Virus record (IMG/VR): IMGVR_UViG_3300025668_000019
Location: 1-42,529 of that record
Direction: 5' to 3' (one strand)
Source: a virus
DNA: 42,529 nucleotides
Shown: positions 1 through 9,133 of the stretch, one piece after another
Layout of the letters: every line of letters begins with the position of its first letter
Numbering within the stretch: position 1 is the stretch's first letter
Made by a program: the position numbers and the translations under genes
Notes under the pieces: generated by a model
What the model saw: the letters and a program-made list of their open reading frames with translations, nothing else
Databases searched by the model: none
What the model was told of the DNA's origin: nothing

Positions 1-1237
1 AATTGAATCCTCTGTATCCAGTGGTTGCAGTAAGTTCTTGATCCAGTTCAAAATTTTCTACGGTATTACCGTCAGCGAAACCAATACGATTGTTTTGTAA
101 TTGTGTATTATCTACACCAACAGCAGCAATAGTTACATGTCCGTTGGCATCAACATCAAAATCTTCTTGTGCGAAAGAAGCAAGTCCTTTCTGCTCTGTT
201 GCTGCTGCACCGAGATATCTCCACCCACCAGCATCTGAAGCATCAGTGTGAGTTGGAGCACCACCACCTGCAGCGATTCCTGTAATTGATTGATATACTC
301 TACTACTATCTTCAATAATATCATATCTAACATATGTTGTACCTGCTGCATATGCCGCATACTTACTACCTTCGGTAGCAGTAGCAATAGGTACGTTTGT
401 TGAACTTGTCAGTCTGCCATAGGCATCTACTGTAAATTTTGTAGCATTTACAGTTTCTGTACCAAATGGTTCTGAGTTAGATCCAGCACCAGAAACTGAT
501 GTTAGTGATTCTGTATTATAATCTCCAGCAGTAACTGCTGTAGTGATCATATCAATGGTTGGGTTACCACTAATACCAGCACCTTGACTGATAGAAATTC
601 TAGTTGCAGTACCAGTAATAGTTCTGGTTTGCATATTACCACCAGAAGTTCTGGAAATAATACCAGTGGTGGTAAGACCTGCAATTGCTGCCAGGTCAAG
701 ATCATATGCCTGTGCTGATTGACCCTCTACTGTTCCATCCAGACCATATTCTGAAAGACTGGTTGGTGAAGATGCATTAGTAATTCTACCTTTAGAATCA
801 ACTACAACTTTTGTATATGTTGCACTTGACGTGTTAGTACCATCATAATGTGGAAGTGTTGGTACTAAATCTAAATCTGCTGAAATCGTGATGTTTGTTG
901 AACCATCAAAGATAGCAGATCCGTCAAGGTCACCACCAAGAGTAATCTGTCTAGATGATGCAAGACGAGCAGCAGTTGAAGCATTACCAATTAATGTTGC
1001 AGTAACTGTACCTGCTGAAAAATTACCATCAGCATCTCTTTGCACAAGAGTGTTTGCTGTGTTTGAAGTAGATTCAACAGGACGTTCATATCGTAATGTA
1101 TTCCAGGGAGAAACGCCATCACCAATCTTGATACGTCCAGTATCAAGTTCGATTCCCAATTCGCCTTGAGCGAGAGTTGGGTTCGCGTTCGCCCATTCTT
1201 GAGCACCACCCCTCCTTAATTGAATTCTATTTGCCAT
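1..1237 (-). CDS. Tail fibre / receptor-binding protein, Mtd_N-type N-terminus (partial, runs off left edge)
   Basis: An open frame of 412 codons starts at the ATG at 1237 and has no stop before base 1, so the C-terminal part is missing. The N-terminus (MANRIQLRRGGAQEW, then PTLAQGELGIELDTGRIKIG) matches the short domain that starts many phage fibre proteins, including the major tropism determinant; it normally attaches the fibre to the virion. The rest is low-complexity Ser/Thr/Gly/Ala sequence with repeated elements of the type 'V-D-GR(I/L)T-(S/N)' (VVVDSKGRITNASS, FTVDAYGRLTSSTN, FDVDANGHVTIAA), typical of beta-rich fibre shafts. It follows a strong terminator and its own late promoter, so it is probably a separate late transcription unit. 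The role in host recognition is inferred. No clear Shine-Dalgarno is visible before the ATG. Confidence 0.85.
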   Translation of the reverse strand, partial: MANRIQLRRGGAQEWANANPTLAQGELGIELDTGRIKIGDGVSPWNTLRYERPVESTSNTANTLVQRDADGNFSAGTVTATLIGNASTAARLASSRQITLGGDLDGSAIFDGSTNITISADLDLVPTLPHYDGTNTSSATYTKVVVDSKGRITNASSPTSLSEYGLDGTVEGQSAQAYDLDLAAIAGLTTTGIISRTSGGNMQTRTITGTATRISISQGAGISGNPTIDMITTAVTAGDYNTESLTSVSGAGSNSEPFGTETVNATKFTVDAYGRLTSSTNVPIATATEGSKYAAYAAGTTYVRYDIIEDSSRVYQSITGIAAGGGAPTHTDASDAGGWRYLGAAATEQKGLASFAQEDFDVDANGHVTIAAVGVDNTQLQNNRIGFADGNTVENFELDQELTATTGYRGFN

Positions 1238-1273
1238 TTTTTACGACAACCCGTACAGTTAATGCTTCTGAGT

Positions 1274-1281
1274 TATTTATG
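1274..1281 (-). promoter_or_regulatory. T4-type late promoter, CATAAATA
   Basis: On the minus strand this reads CATAAATA, one base from the T4 late promoter octamer TATAAATA. It lies 37 bases before the ATG at 1237 and directly after the terminator at 1287-1310. By T4 spacing the transcript would start near 1268. Three other NATAAATA octamers in the window lie at comparable gene borders. Confidence 0.7.
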
Positions 1282-1286
1282 CCATT

Positions 1287-1310
1287 AAAAAGGGAGGATT
1301 TCTCCTCCCT
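1287..1310 (-). terminator. Strong intrinsic terminator with GAAA tetraloop
   Basis: On the minus strand a perfect 8-bp stem (AGGGAGGA paired with TCCTCCCT) closes on a GAAA loop of the GNRA type and is followed by TTTTT and AAT. It lies 4 bases after the stop codon of the 79-aa gene, so it ends the transcript that carries gp8, the DUF4815 protein and the two small proteins. The next late promoter follows within 6 bases. Confidence 0.9.
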
Positions 1311-1314
1311 GGTA

Positions 1315-1554
1315 TTATTCGGTTAAACCGACCTGAAGATCCTCAGAATCTTCCTCTGGAGGAAGAGACATCGTTTCCTCTTCTTCTTCTGGATTATAGT
1401 ACTCTAGTGTTTCAATAGCACCTTGAAGTTTGAGTGCTGTTGTTTCATTTTCTTTGATTTTATTAGCAAGTTGCTGATTTTCTGCAATCAACTTAGAAAA
1501 ACGCTCTTTGAATTGAGCAAGCATCTCACTTTGAGAAACGGTTTCAACTGTCAT
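1315..1554 (-). CDS. Small acidic coiled-coil protein (79 aa), unknown function
   Basis: Residues 1-50 (MTVETVSQSEMLAQFKERFSK and onward) look like one long amphipathic helix with heptad-like Leu/Ile/Ala spacing, probably a coiled coil. The C-terminal third is very acidic: EEEEE near residue 56 and further Glu/Asp to the end. The start codon follows the stop of the 82-aa gene by 2 bases, which suggests translational coupling, and the stop codon is followed at once by a strong terminator. It is therefore the last gene of the gp8-DUF4815 unit. The position suggests a chaperone or accessory role for the large tail protein upstream, but that is only inference. Confidence 0.75.
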   Translation of the reverse strand: MTVETVSQSEMLAQFKERFSKLIAENQQLANKIKENETTALKLQGAIETLEYYNPEEEEETMSLPPEEDSEDLQVGLTE

Positions 1555-1556
1555 AA

Positions 1557-1805
1557 TTAACTATTTTGATTTTGGACTAACGTTAGTAGAAGCGATTTGA
1601 TATCGTTCATATCAGATTTTAACTCAGAAACCTCTTTTTGTAAAGCTTTCTTTTCTGTCAAATCCTTTTGGCGTCTATTATAGGACGCCATATATTTATC
1701 ATAGTCAGATTGACTGGCACTAACAATGGCATTAGAGGAGGGGTCTCTATACCACCCCTCCTTCCCCTCCACAGGGATTAACTTTTCTTCATTCAATTCT
1801 TTCAT
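1557..1805 (-). CDS. Small coiled-coil protein (82 aa), unknown function
   Basis: The first half (MKELNEEKLIPVEGKEGWYRD, then SNAIVSAS) looks like a compact segment with aromatic residues. From about residue 35 the chain is a charged helix (YNRRQKDLTEKKALQKEVSE...) likely to form a coiled coil. The start codon overlaps the stop of the 2442-aa gene by one base (TAATG), which indicates translational coupling. I have seen similar small proteins next to large cyanophage tail genes but know no function for them. Confidence 0.75.
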   Translation of the reverse strand: MKELNEEKLIPVEGKEGWYRDPSSNAIVSASQSDYDKYMASYNRRQKDLTEKKALQKEVSELKSDMNDIKSLLLTLVQNQNS

Positions 1806-4800
1806 TAGGTAGCAAGGGCGATACAGCGAAGGTCTGCAATTAATGGTACTCTTGCCTGATTTGAAGATCTCATTACAATTTTAATTTGGAATGCATTGAA
1901 ATTCAAACCACTGACTTCATAATAGTAATCCTTCCAAAGAATTTCTTCGTTAGGAGAAGCATCATATTGCAGTGGAGTGTCTATTAGAGTCCAACCAATA
2001 GAATCAAAATCATCATTTGTACCAGAACTAAATGCTCTGTAGTAGATTCTAACATCTGCCTCAGGAGGACGAGACATTTGTAAATCAATTCTCAGAGATC
2101 TAGATTCTCTGATCAATCTTGCAAGACGAGTGATATAAACCGCGTCATTACGATCACCGAAAGGCAGAGTAGATACATCTTGCGATGTGTCAATCTGTGA
2201 TTGCTGACCATATGCATCAGGACCACCAGGCCACTGATTGATTCTATTTGAAGTTGTGATTAATGAACATCTATCCAAATCAACTACAGGTGAAAGTGTA
2301 TTTTTTTCTGTAGAAAGATCTACCTTCATCGTGAATGATTTTTGACCACTCAATTTAGCAAGTTCATTAACCTCAGAACAAATCATTCTTGGATTATTGA
2401 ACAAGTTCAGATCATTTAATGTTACTGGAACATATGAACCATCATTAACAAATGATGCTTGATCTACACTGGTGCTTCCATCTCCAATAGATGTTGCACT
2501 AGTAGTATTTACCCTAGCAGTGATATCGGTTTCTGGAAGATCCATGACCGAGACACTAGGTGTCAGAGTTTCAAATTGAATATTCTGAGATGCATAAACA
2601 TTGATACCACCACCTCGGATTCCACTATTTGCAACACCAGTGATGTGTAGCATGTAAGTATCTAACCATGGGCAAGACACAGATGTATGAGTCTTATTAA
2701 TATCAATCAGTGGAATGCCATCCAAGTTGTAACATTCAACAACAGAACCTGATGGATGTGTAGTATCTGTAGTTGAATTTGAACCTCTACCAGAAGTTGC
2801 TACAGTGATTGTCTTACCATCACTAGAGATTGCCGAATACTGAATTAATTCACTATTAATACGAATGTATCCAGGATTTGAACCACTGACAACCGATCCA
2901 TTTACTGTAGTATGGAAAGTATTAGCATCAAGAACAGATATACTAGTAGCACCCGCTGCTAATGCACCTGTCAGAGTAGTTGGTGAAATTTCAGAAATAA
3001 CACCCTCAACACTTACATTATTAGATCTGTTGTACATTCCATGGTTTTGATGATAAACCAAGACTTCAGTTTGATCGGTATCAAATGTAGGTGCTGCAGT
3101 CAAATATGCGCCGTAAGAGTCACCACTCTCAGCAGAAGAAGTGACAGTAGCAGTCCATCCACCAGGTTCAGAAAGAGTTTCTGTATCCGTGAATGCGCCA
3201 GTAATATAATGAAGAACTAAGTTAGTAGAACCATCCCAAGTCTTAACAATACCGACTGAGTTTGAAGTTGCACCAGTAACAATATCACCAACTTCCAATG
3301 TTCCAGAAGAACTACCAGCAACAATTGTTGCTAATGATTCGGAAGATCTTACCAAATATGTATTGGCAGTTCCTTGTAACCAAGACCCAGATGCGTCATT
3401 GATAGTCAAAGTATCAGAAACGGAACTCGAAGTTGTCGTTGATATGATAGTAGCTTGAGCAGCAGTAGTTTGCTGTAGAAGACGAGCACCTTGACTAAAT
3501 GTGTATTGAGTTACAGCAGGTCCAAGAGACAGAACTTGTTTTGGTTTGATTGTTTGAATTGGATTTTCAATCAATCTATGAATACCATTGTTACCTTTAC
3601 CTTGAGGTGCGTTCTCTAAAGTTACTGTACCTGTAGTCGAAGTGAAGTTTGCACGATAAATCGTGAATTTCAAGTCTTCATACTGGTCAGCAGTCCAGGT
3701 AGATGCGTTCTGAGACTTAAACAGAACACCAGCATATGGTTGTTCGGAGATTGTTCTAGTTCCAGTTACATCAACATCACCCATTCTAGAAATCCAAACC
3801 TGATATTCATTTGAGTCGGAAAGTAGAACAAAACAATATTCTACTGAAGACTTAATATAAACAGGTGCTTTGAAAGAGAATCTACTAGGAACAGCAGCAC
3901 TTTCTGAGATCTCAATATTATCTGGTGTAATTGTTACATCAGAGAAAGGAAGGATAGTCTTAGTTGGATATCCATTTTCCATGGTACGAATCTGCATGGA
4001 GATAGGAATATTCGCATCCTTAGTATTGAAGAAAATATCAACACCAGTTAAGAACATACCACCTTCTTCTTCAATAATGAAGGACTGTGCCAGAGGGTCA
4101 TACCAACCAACCTGACGAGTCTCTGTTCTAGTTGTCTGGACAACTCTGTCTTCACTAACAGTATCGGTAACAATTTCAGCATTTCTAACTGCCAAAATAT
4201 TTTCACGAACAGTTTGAAGAGTACCTGTTGCAGAATACGTTGTTTGTGCAGAAGAATCTACAGTACCAGGTGTCTTCAGATTAGTTTCCGAAGTTGTGAA
4301 ACGCAAAGAGCGAGTACCTGTTGCCCAACGTGGGTTGGCATCATTCTTAGGGGAAGGAATGAATAATGTACCCTGAACATTACCAACGTTATCAGTGAGG
4401 ATGCGACGATCTTTTACCACCGCAATTGCACCTGACGTTTGACCAACTAAAAGTTCCCCAACCTGAACATTACCAAAATGATTTGGTGATATATTCTCAG
4501 AAATTTCAGTGATATCATGATTTAGATATACTGTTTGGGATGAGTATGAAGTTGGAAGAGTTTCTGTACCCTTACCATATGGATTAGTTTTATATCCATC
4601 ATCAGGTGCAACAACTTTAAGTTGGCAACCAGAGGTTTGTCCAGTAACAGTTTCACCTACAACAAAAGGAGTTTCGTTGGTTCTATTATCAGTGGTGGAG
4701 TTTTTGATAAGTTCAACAACTTTTGGTGTGATGTAGTTAGTGACATTATCACCGTCAAAGAATGCATAGAATCTTGTACGGGGTTTCATACGATCAACGT

Positions 4801-7800
4801 TGAAACCGATATTACGAGAGCGAATCCAAGGAATTACTGTACGTGACAGGATTGTATCTCCCAAAGACTTCTGTTCAATCTTAGGAATAACTCTAGTACG
4901 AATACCCTGACGTGCTTGGTTATTAACAACACGAATAGTGCGACGTTCGTGAAGATAGAATAGACCTTGACGACGCTGACCGTGACCTGCACGACCTAAC
5001 TGACGACCAACACCATATGTACCAGATCTAGATGTAAATCTATTTCTAGATTTAATTGTCTCACCCGTCCAAGTTGTCTGCCAAGACTGCCATTGAATAG
5101 GAGCAAAACCATTCTGATCAACATTGAGATCTCTAGAAACAGCAGAGAAATCACCTTCAACGTTTTCAACCCGAGCAGGAAGACGCTCAATATCAATCCA
5201 GTCATCAGATGCAGGTGTTAAATCAACACGACCAATAAAGGTAAATACGTTGAATGGATTGACATTCTCAGTTCTAGATGCATATGGTTGTGTAACAATT
5301 GCAACATCATCATAGGGAAGCATTACTACATTACCATTAGTCCTAACGACATTAGTAGATGCTGTAGGATTATATCTAAGTCCTACATTAGTAGTATAGT
5401 GCTGAGGACGCAACTGACCTTCTCTAAAGTCTAAAGAACACTTATAATCGACGTTTAATACATCGCCAGTGGTGTGATCAGTAAAGTCATCAACAACATA
5501 ACCATTTTTCAGACGGTCGAAACCATTTTCATCATAGGTCTTAGTATTATCTGCTTGAGACTCAAGCATAGACAATGATGTATAGTATTCAACATGAGTC
5601 AATCTCTGCTCAATATCACCAATGTCCTTCATTGTATAACGTCTGAGAACTTCTGGAGTAATCAGAATATCTCTTTCAGGATCAAAGACGTATGGTTTGT
5701 ATTCAATAGTCGCTAAAAGCATTGAATTTTGAACGTCTGATGGTGGAATCAAGTAGTAACCAGAAACACCCTTAGCAATTCTAAGTGCTCCATCATGCGA
5801 TAAGAATAGTTTGTCAATTCTAGGAAGATACCAAGCATAGTCTGCACGGAATGAAGAATTGACTTGCATGATATCGAAGATTGTTGATCCAGTATTATCA
5901 AATACTCTGGATACAAAATCAAACGTAGTACAATTTACAAAGTATGGAGCACTGATTGTGCCTGATCCATTTCTTAAGTTCTTAATACCAGGACGGAAAT
6001 CGATTTGATCTCTAATAAACTTAATAGAACCATCTAATTTATAGTTAGGAATCTCTTTGAAATTAATTCCACTATAAGATTGTGATGAGAAGTAATCACC
6101 AGAAGATGCATGTGCGAAATAATCAAAGATTACCAGCAGTCTTCTTGTCGGAGGTACAGCAGTACTTAATCTTCTTAATCGTGAAACATCATAGTAATTA
6201 GTTTTCTGTCCCGCTTCAAGTTCAAATTGATTTGTAACTACTTTACTACCAGCAAAAATTGAAGAATCCGAGTCATCAATAATACCAGTAATATCTTCAT
6301 TAGCAGAATTGAAACCATTAATAGTTTCACCCTGAACGAATGGAATCTCATTTAGTCCAACATAGTACAACTTCAAATCTGCATTAGAGAATGAAATTAC
6401 ACGACCTCTAGCACCAGAAGTCTTACCAATAATTAATGTTCCACCTGCAAAGAAGACTGATTCAGTTAAAACTACATATGGTGCCGACGCATCATTCTCA
6501 TCATACGATTCATATACTGCATGAACTCTATATACATCTTGAATACCAAACGAGAGATCTTCATCTTCAACTCTGGTTCCGTATAGAGCACTAAATGTAA
6601 GTCCTGTAGGTTGTTCTACTAAGTCTTCTACTGTTTTGAATACTTTTAATGCCTGCATCTTAGAAGCAGTCTTCAGTTTCTTAGAAACAGTGTTCTTAGA
6701 AACCAATGCGGTCAGAGTGACTGTTGCAACTGCACCTAATCCACTAACCGTAAATGATTGATTATTAGCACCAAAAGAAGCAGTTAGATTTGCAGCATCT
6801 ACCTCAGCATCAATATCAATATTTTGACCATTACTATATGTGCCAGAACCACCATTACTAACGACAGTTAAGACATAATTATCAGAAGATAATGCTGCGA
6901 AAGATTCGGTTTCAGGAACAGTAAAGGTAATAGAACCAGTGGTTACTGTTTTTGAAGAGAAGTTTCTATATACAAAGAATGATTCATCATCAAGAGACTT
7001 CATAGTATCTTCTGGAAGATCGAATGAAAGTTCTCCATTCTGATAATCTTTTTGGAAGATAAACGGACGCAATCTAATTAGTTCGCTATATTCTCCATCA
7101 GTTACTGTACCATTCAACAGACTGCCATCAATTTTTGCAGTTTGCTCTGCAAAATCAAAGATTTCATTTCCAGCACTAACTGTAGATTTCTTATTAGCTG
7201 CTGTTGTTGCAATAGCAGTAGGATCAACTCTTAAAATGCGATGAGTATTTACTCCCTCAAAATCAGAAATTGTTGGAGTAACAACGTCTCCAGGACGAAG
7301 ATCTTTTTCAAACCTAGTTCTGAAACCAGTAATTTCATCATCTGTTGTATCATCAATATCAACTGTAGATGCCTCAACAGGTCGAGAGTCATTCAGAATA
7401 AAATTAGAACCAAAGATAATATTACTGCCACTATCCTTACCAAAGCACGATCTAGTATCACTTAACTGATAAGACCATGCTGCTTCAAGAGTACCAACTG
7501 TTCTTCCATTTACTTCTAGAATTTCACTATTAATGAATACTCCATTGACCTGCTCAAGATAAATGTAGTGACTACCATTTCCAGTATCAGCAATGTAACC
7601 AGCTGCTCCAGATGTTTTACCTACAATTCTAGTTCCTGCTGTATATGGTGTTACAGCATTAGCAATGTTCAGAACGGTGAACATCTGAACATCAAATACC
7701 CATAGGTCATAAACACCACCAGTTATATTAGGACTAATTCCAAATGGTGACGTTGCAGCAAGAGCAGTAGAAGTCTTCTGTAACTGAACAGTTCTACATC

Positions 7801-9133
7801 TACCAATTCTATTAGCACCTGCCTTTACTGATGATGTTGCATTCGCAGCATAATCATCATAAAGATCTAGAATCTGATATGCGTCTGTTACTCCATCACC
7901 AGAAACTTCTGGCCAACCATAAACATCATAAACTTTCAGGAAATTGCCAAGGTTAAAGTTGATAATTCCATTTTGACGAGTATCGAAATCCCTTGGTTTA
8001 TCAACATCAACGTATTGAGGTGTAATAAACTCTGTTCTATAACCCCTAATATATGCAGTTCCAGGAGAAACTTCTAATGCTACCTTAGAATCTGTAGCAA
8101 GGTTTCCATTACTAGAAGTCTGGTTCGCACTATACACACCATTATTAAATCCGTCATTGAGATGCTCGCGAGGAGTTACATCAAAAGTATCAATGACATA
8201 ATCGCCAGACTCTTCATAAGTCCTACGAGCCATCGACTTCTCAAGTTCGCTATATGCTGTTCTCTCAACAAAACTTTCTACATTACTGTTATTGATCCTG
8301 AGAAGTTCAATAAAGTTTTTATCTGCCTCATCAGTAATTAATCGTTTTACAAACTGAGTACCAATTTTAAATCTATGGGCACCAGGTGCAGAATAATTTG
8401 ATGTTCCAGCAGCATTATCATTCAAAGATTCATCATCTTCGGGGGTGATAATAGATTCTAAAATTTCTAAACCAATTCTATAAGAAGGGTTAGTATCATA
8501 TTGATTCAGAATCAAATAACTAGAAGGTACATTAACAAAATGACCTCTAATGAAATAAACACCGTCGCTAATGTATGCTGTCGATCCGACTGCAGTTGCA
8601 TTAACAGGCAACAATTGAGCAAATGGAGTGCCAATTTCAATCAGCGTTGTACCAAAAGTAATTTCCTTACTTGCAATCAACTGTTCATTGATTTGGAAAG
8701 TCTTCAATGCAGATTCAGAAGTTGTATCCCCAGAATCAATATACTTTACATATAGTGTGACATATCCCCTCTCAGATTCAGAGGCAGAGATGCTATACAA
8801 TACTTTCGCCTTAACACCTGTCGTCAAACCCTCAATGATAGTACCAGTCAATTGAGTTCTGTATGTCTCAACATCACTACCAAGAAAAGATTCTTGCAGC
8901 AAAATTGCCTGTACATTTAAGTCATATCCCACTTGTCCAGGGATGACCATAGCACCATCTTTGAATAGATGAGAACCAACCGATTCGACTTGATTTTGCA
9001 GAATACTCTGCATTGTGCTAAGTTCTCTCGCCTGAATTGGAAATCCAGGGCGGAACAGAACTCGATAAAAATTCCTATCCTTATCGAAGTCGTCGTAATA
9101 AGGTGTAACGTTTAGATTGGTATTTTGTGCCAT
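1805..9133 (-). CDS. DUF4815-type baseplate/tail protein (2442 aa)
   Basis: The N-terminus (YYDDFDKDRNFYRVLFRPG, then QARELSTMQSILQNQ) is the signature of the DUF4815 family of marine T4-like phage structural proteins. Near residues 1423-1467 it has the block TVIPWIRSRNIGF followed by KPRTRFYAFFDG, and near 1673-1697 VGWYDPLAQSF; I know both from large cyanophage tail proteins. TSGA motifs (IVGKTSGAAGYI, IIGKTSGARGRV, VTGQTSGCQLKV, LVGQTSGAIAVV) recur along the chain, and near 2075-2122 there is an 'INSELIQYS...SGRGSNST' module. It is coupled to gp8 upstream (TAATG overlap at 9133) and to the 82-aa gene downstream. The likely location is the baseplate periphery or fibre attachment. Exact role is unknown. 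It is far longer than the DUF4815 domain alone. Confidence 0.88.
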   Translation of the reverse strand: MAQNTNLNVTPYYDDFDKDRNFYRVLFRPGFPIQARELSTMQSILQNQVESVGSHLFKDGAMVIPGQVGYDLNVQAILLQESFLGSDVETYRTQLTGTIIEGLTTGVKAKVLYSISASESERGYVTLYVKYIDSGDTTSESALKTFQINEQLIASKEITFGTTLIEIGTPFAQLLPVNATAVGSTAYISDGVYFIRGHFVNVPSSYLILNQYDTNPSYRIGLEILESIITPEDDESLNDNAAGTSNYSAPGAHRFKIGTQFVKRLITDEADKNFIELLRINNSNVESFVERTAYSELEKSMARRTYEESGDYVIDTFDVTPREHLNDGFNNGVYSANQTSSNGNLATDSKVALEVSPGTAYIRGYRTEFITPQYVDVDKPRDFDTRQNGIINFNLGNFLKVYDVYGWPEVSGDGVTDAYQILDLYDDYAANATSSVKAGANRIGRCRTVQLQKTSTALAATSPFGISPNITGGVYDLWVFDVQMFTVLNIANAVTPYTAGTRIVGKTSGAAGYIADTGNGSHYIYLEQVNGVFINSEILEVNGRTVGTLEAAWSYQLSDTRSCFGKDSGSNIIFGSNFILNDSRPVEASTVDIDDTTDDEITGFRTRFEKDLRPGDVVTPTISDFEGVNTHRILRVDPTAIATTAANKKSTVSAGNEIFDFAEQTAKIDGSLLNGTVTDGEYSELIRLRPFIFQKDYQNGELSFDLPEDTMKSLDDESFFVYRNFSSKTVTTGSITFTVPETESFAALSSDNYVLTVVSNGGSGTYSNGQNIDIDAEVDAANLTASFGANNQSFTVSGLGAVATVTLTALVSKNTVSKKLKTASKMQALKVFKTVEDLVEQPTGLTFSALYGTRVEDEDLSFGIQDVYRVHAVYESYDENDASAPYVVLTESVFFAGGTLIIGKTSGARGRVISFSNADLKLYYVGLNEIPFVQGETINGFNSANEDITGIIDDSDSSIFAGSKVVTNQFELEAGQKTNYYDVSRLRRLSTAVPPTRRLLVIFDYFAHASSGDYFSSQSYSGINFKEIPNYKLDGSIKFIRDQIDFRPGIKNLRNGSGTISAPYFVNCTTFDFVSRVFDNTGSTIFDIMQVNSSFRADYAWYLPRIDKLFLSHDGALRIAKGVSGYYLIPPSDVQNSMLLATIEYKPYVFDPERDILITPEVLRRYTMKDIGDIEQRLTHVEYYTSLSMLESQADNTKTYDENGFDRLKNGYVVDDFTDHTTGDVLNVDYKCSLDFREGQLRPQHYTTNVGLRYNPTASTNVVRTNGNVVMLPYDDVAIVTQPYASRTENVNPFNVFTFIGRVDLTPASDDWIDIERLPARVENVEGDFSAVSRDLNVDQNGFAPIQWQSWQTTWTGETIKSRNRFTSRSGTYGVGRQLGRAGHGQRRQGLFYLHERRTIRVVNNQARQGIRTRVIPKIEQKSLGDTILSRTVIPWIRSRNIGFNVDRMKPRTRFYAFFDGDNVTNYITPKVVELIKNSTTDNRTNETPFVVGETVTGQTSGCQLKVVAPDDGYKTNPYGKGTETLPTSYSSQTVYLNHDITEISENISPNHFGNVQVGELLVGQTSGAIAVVKDRRILTDNVGNVQGTLFIPSPKNDANPRWATGTRSLRFTTSETNLKTPGTVDSSAQTTYSATGTLQTVRENILAVRNAEIVTDTVSEDRVVQTTRTETRQVGWYDPLAQSFIIEEEGGMFLTGVDIFFNTKDANIPISMQIRTMENGYPTKTILPFSDVTITPDNIEISESAAVPSRFSFKAPVYIKSSVEYCFVLLSDSNEYQVWISRMGDVDVTGTRTISEQPYAGVLFKSQNASTWTADQYEDLKFTIYRANFTSTTGTVTLENAPQGKGNNGIHRLIENPIQTIKPKQVLSLGPAVTQYTFSQGARLLQQTTAAQATIISTTTSSSVSDTLTINDASGSWLQGTANTYLVRSSESLATIVAGSSSGTLEVGDIVTGATSNSVGIVKTWDGSTNLVLHYITGAFTDTETLSEPGGWTATVTSSAESGDSYGAYLTAAPTFDTDQTEVLVYHQNHGMYNRSNNVSVEGVISEISPTTLTGALAAGATSISVLDANTFHTTVNGSVVSGSNPGYIRINSELIQYSAISSDGKTITVATSGRGSNSTTDTTHPSGSVVECYNLDGIPLIDINKTHTSVSCPWLDTYMLHITGVANSGIRGGGINVYASQNIQFETLTPSVSVMDLPETDITARVNTTSATSIGDGSTSVDQASFVNDGSYVPVTLNDLNLFNNPRMICSEVNELAKLSGQKSFTMKVDLSTEKNTLSPVVDLDRCSLITTSNRINQWPGGPDAYGQQSQIDTSQDVSTLPFGDRNDAVYITRLARLIRESRSLRIDLQMSRPPEADVRIYYRAFSSGTNDDFDSIGWTLIDTPLQYDASPNEEILWKDYYYEVSGLNFNAFQIKIVMRSSNQARVPLIADLRCIALAT

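Noticed and set aside
888-1169. Plus-strand open frames across the window, such as the 93-aa frame here and the 114-aa frame at 9887-10231
   Set aside because: All are antisense shadows of long minus-strand genes with better family matches; none has a good ribosome site or a recognisable domain.
1693-1700. GATAAATA inside the 82-aa gene
   Set aside because: It is inside a coding frame, 140 bases from the next start, in a tightly coupled gene pair; probably chance.
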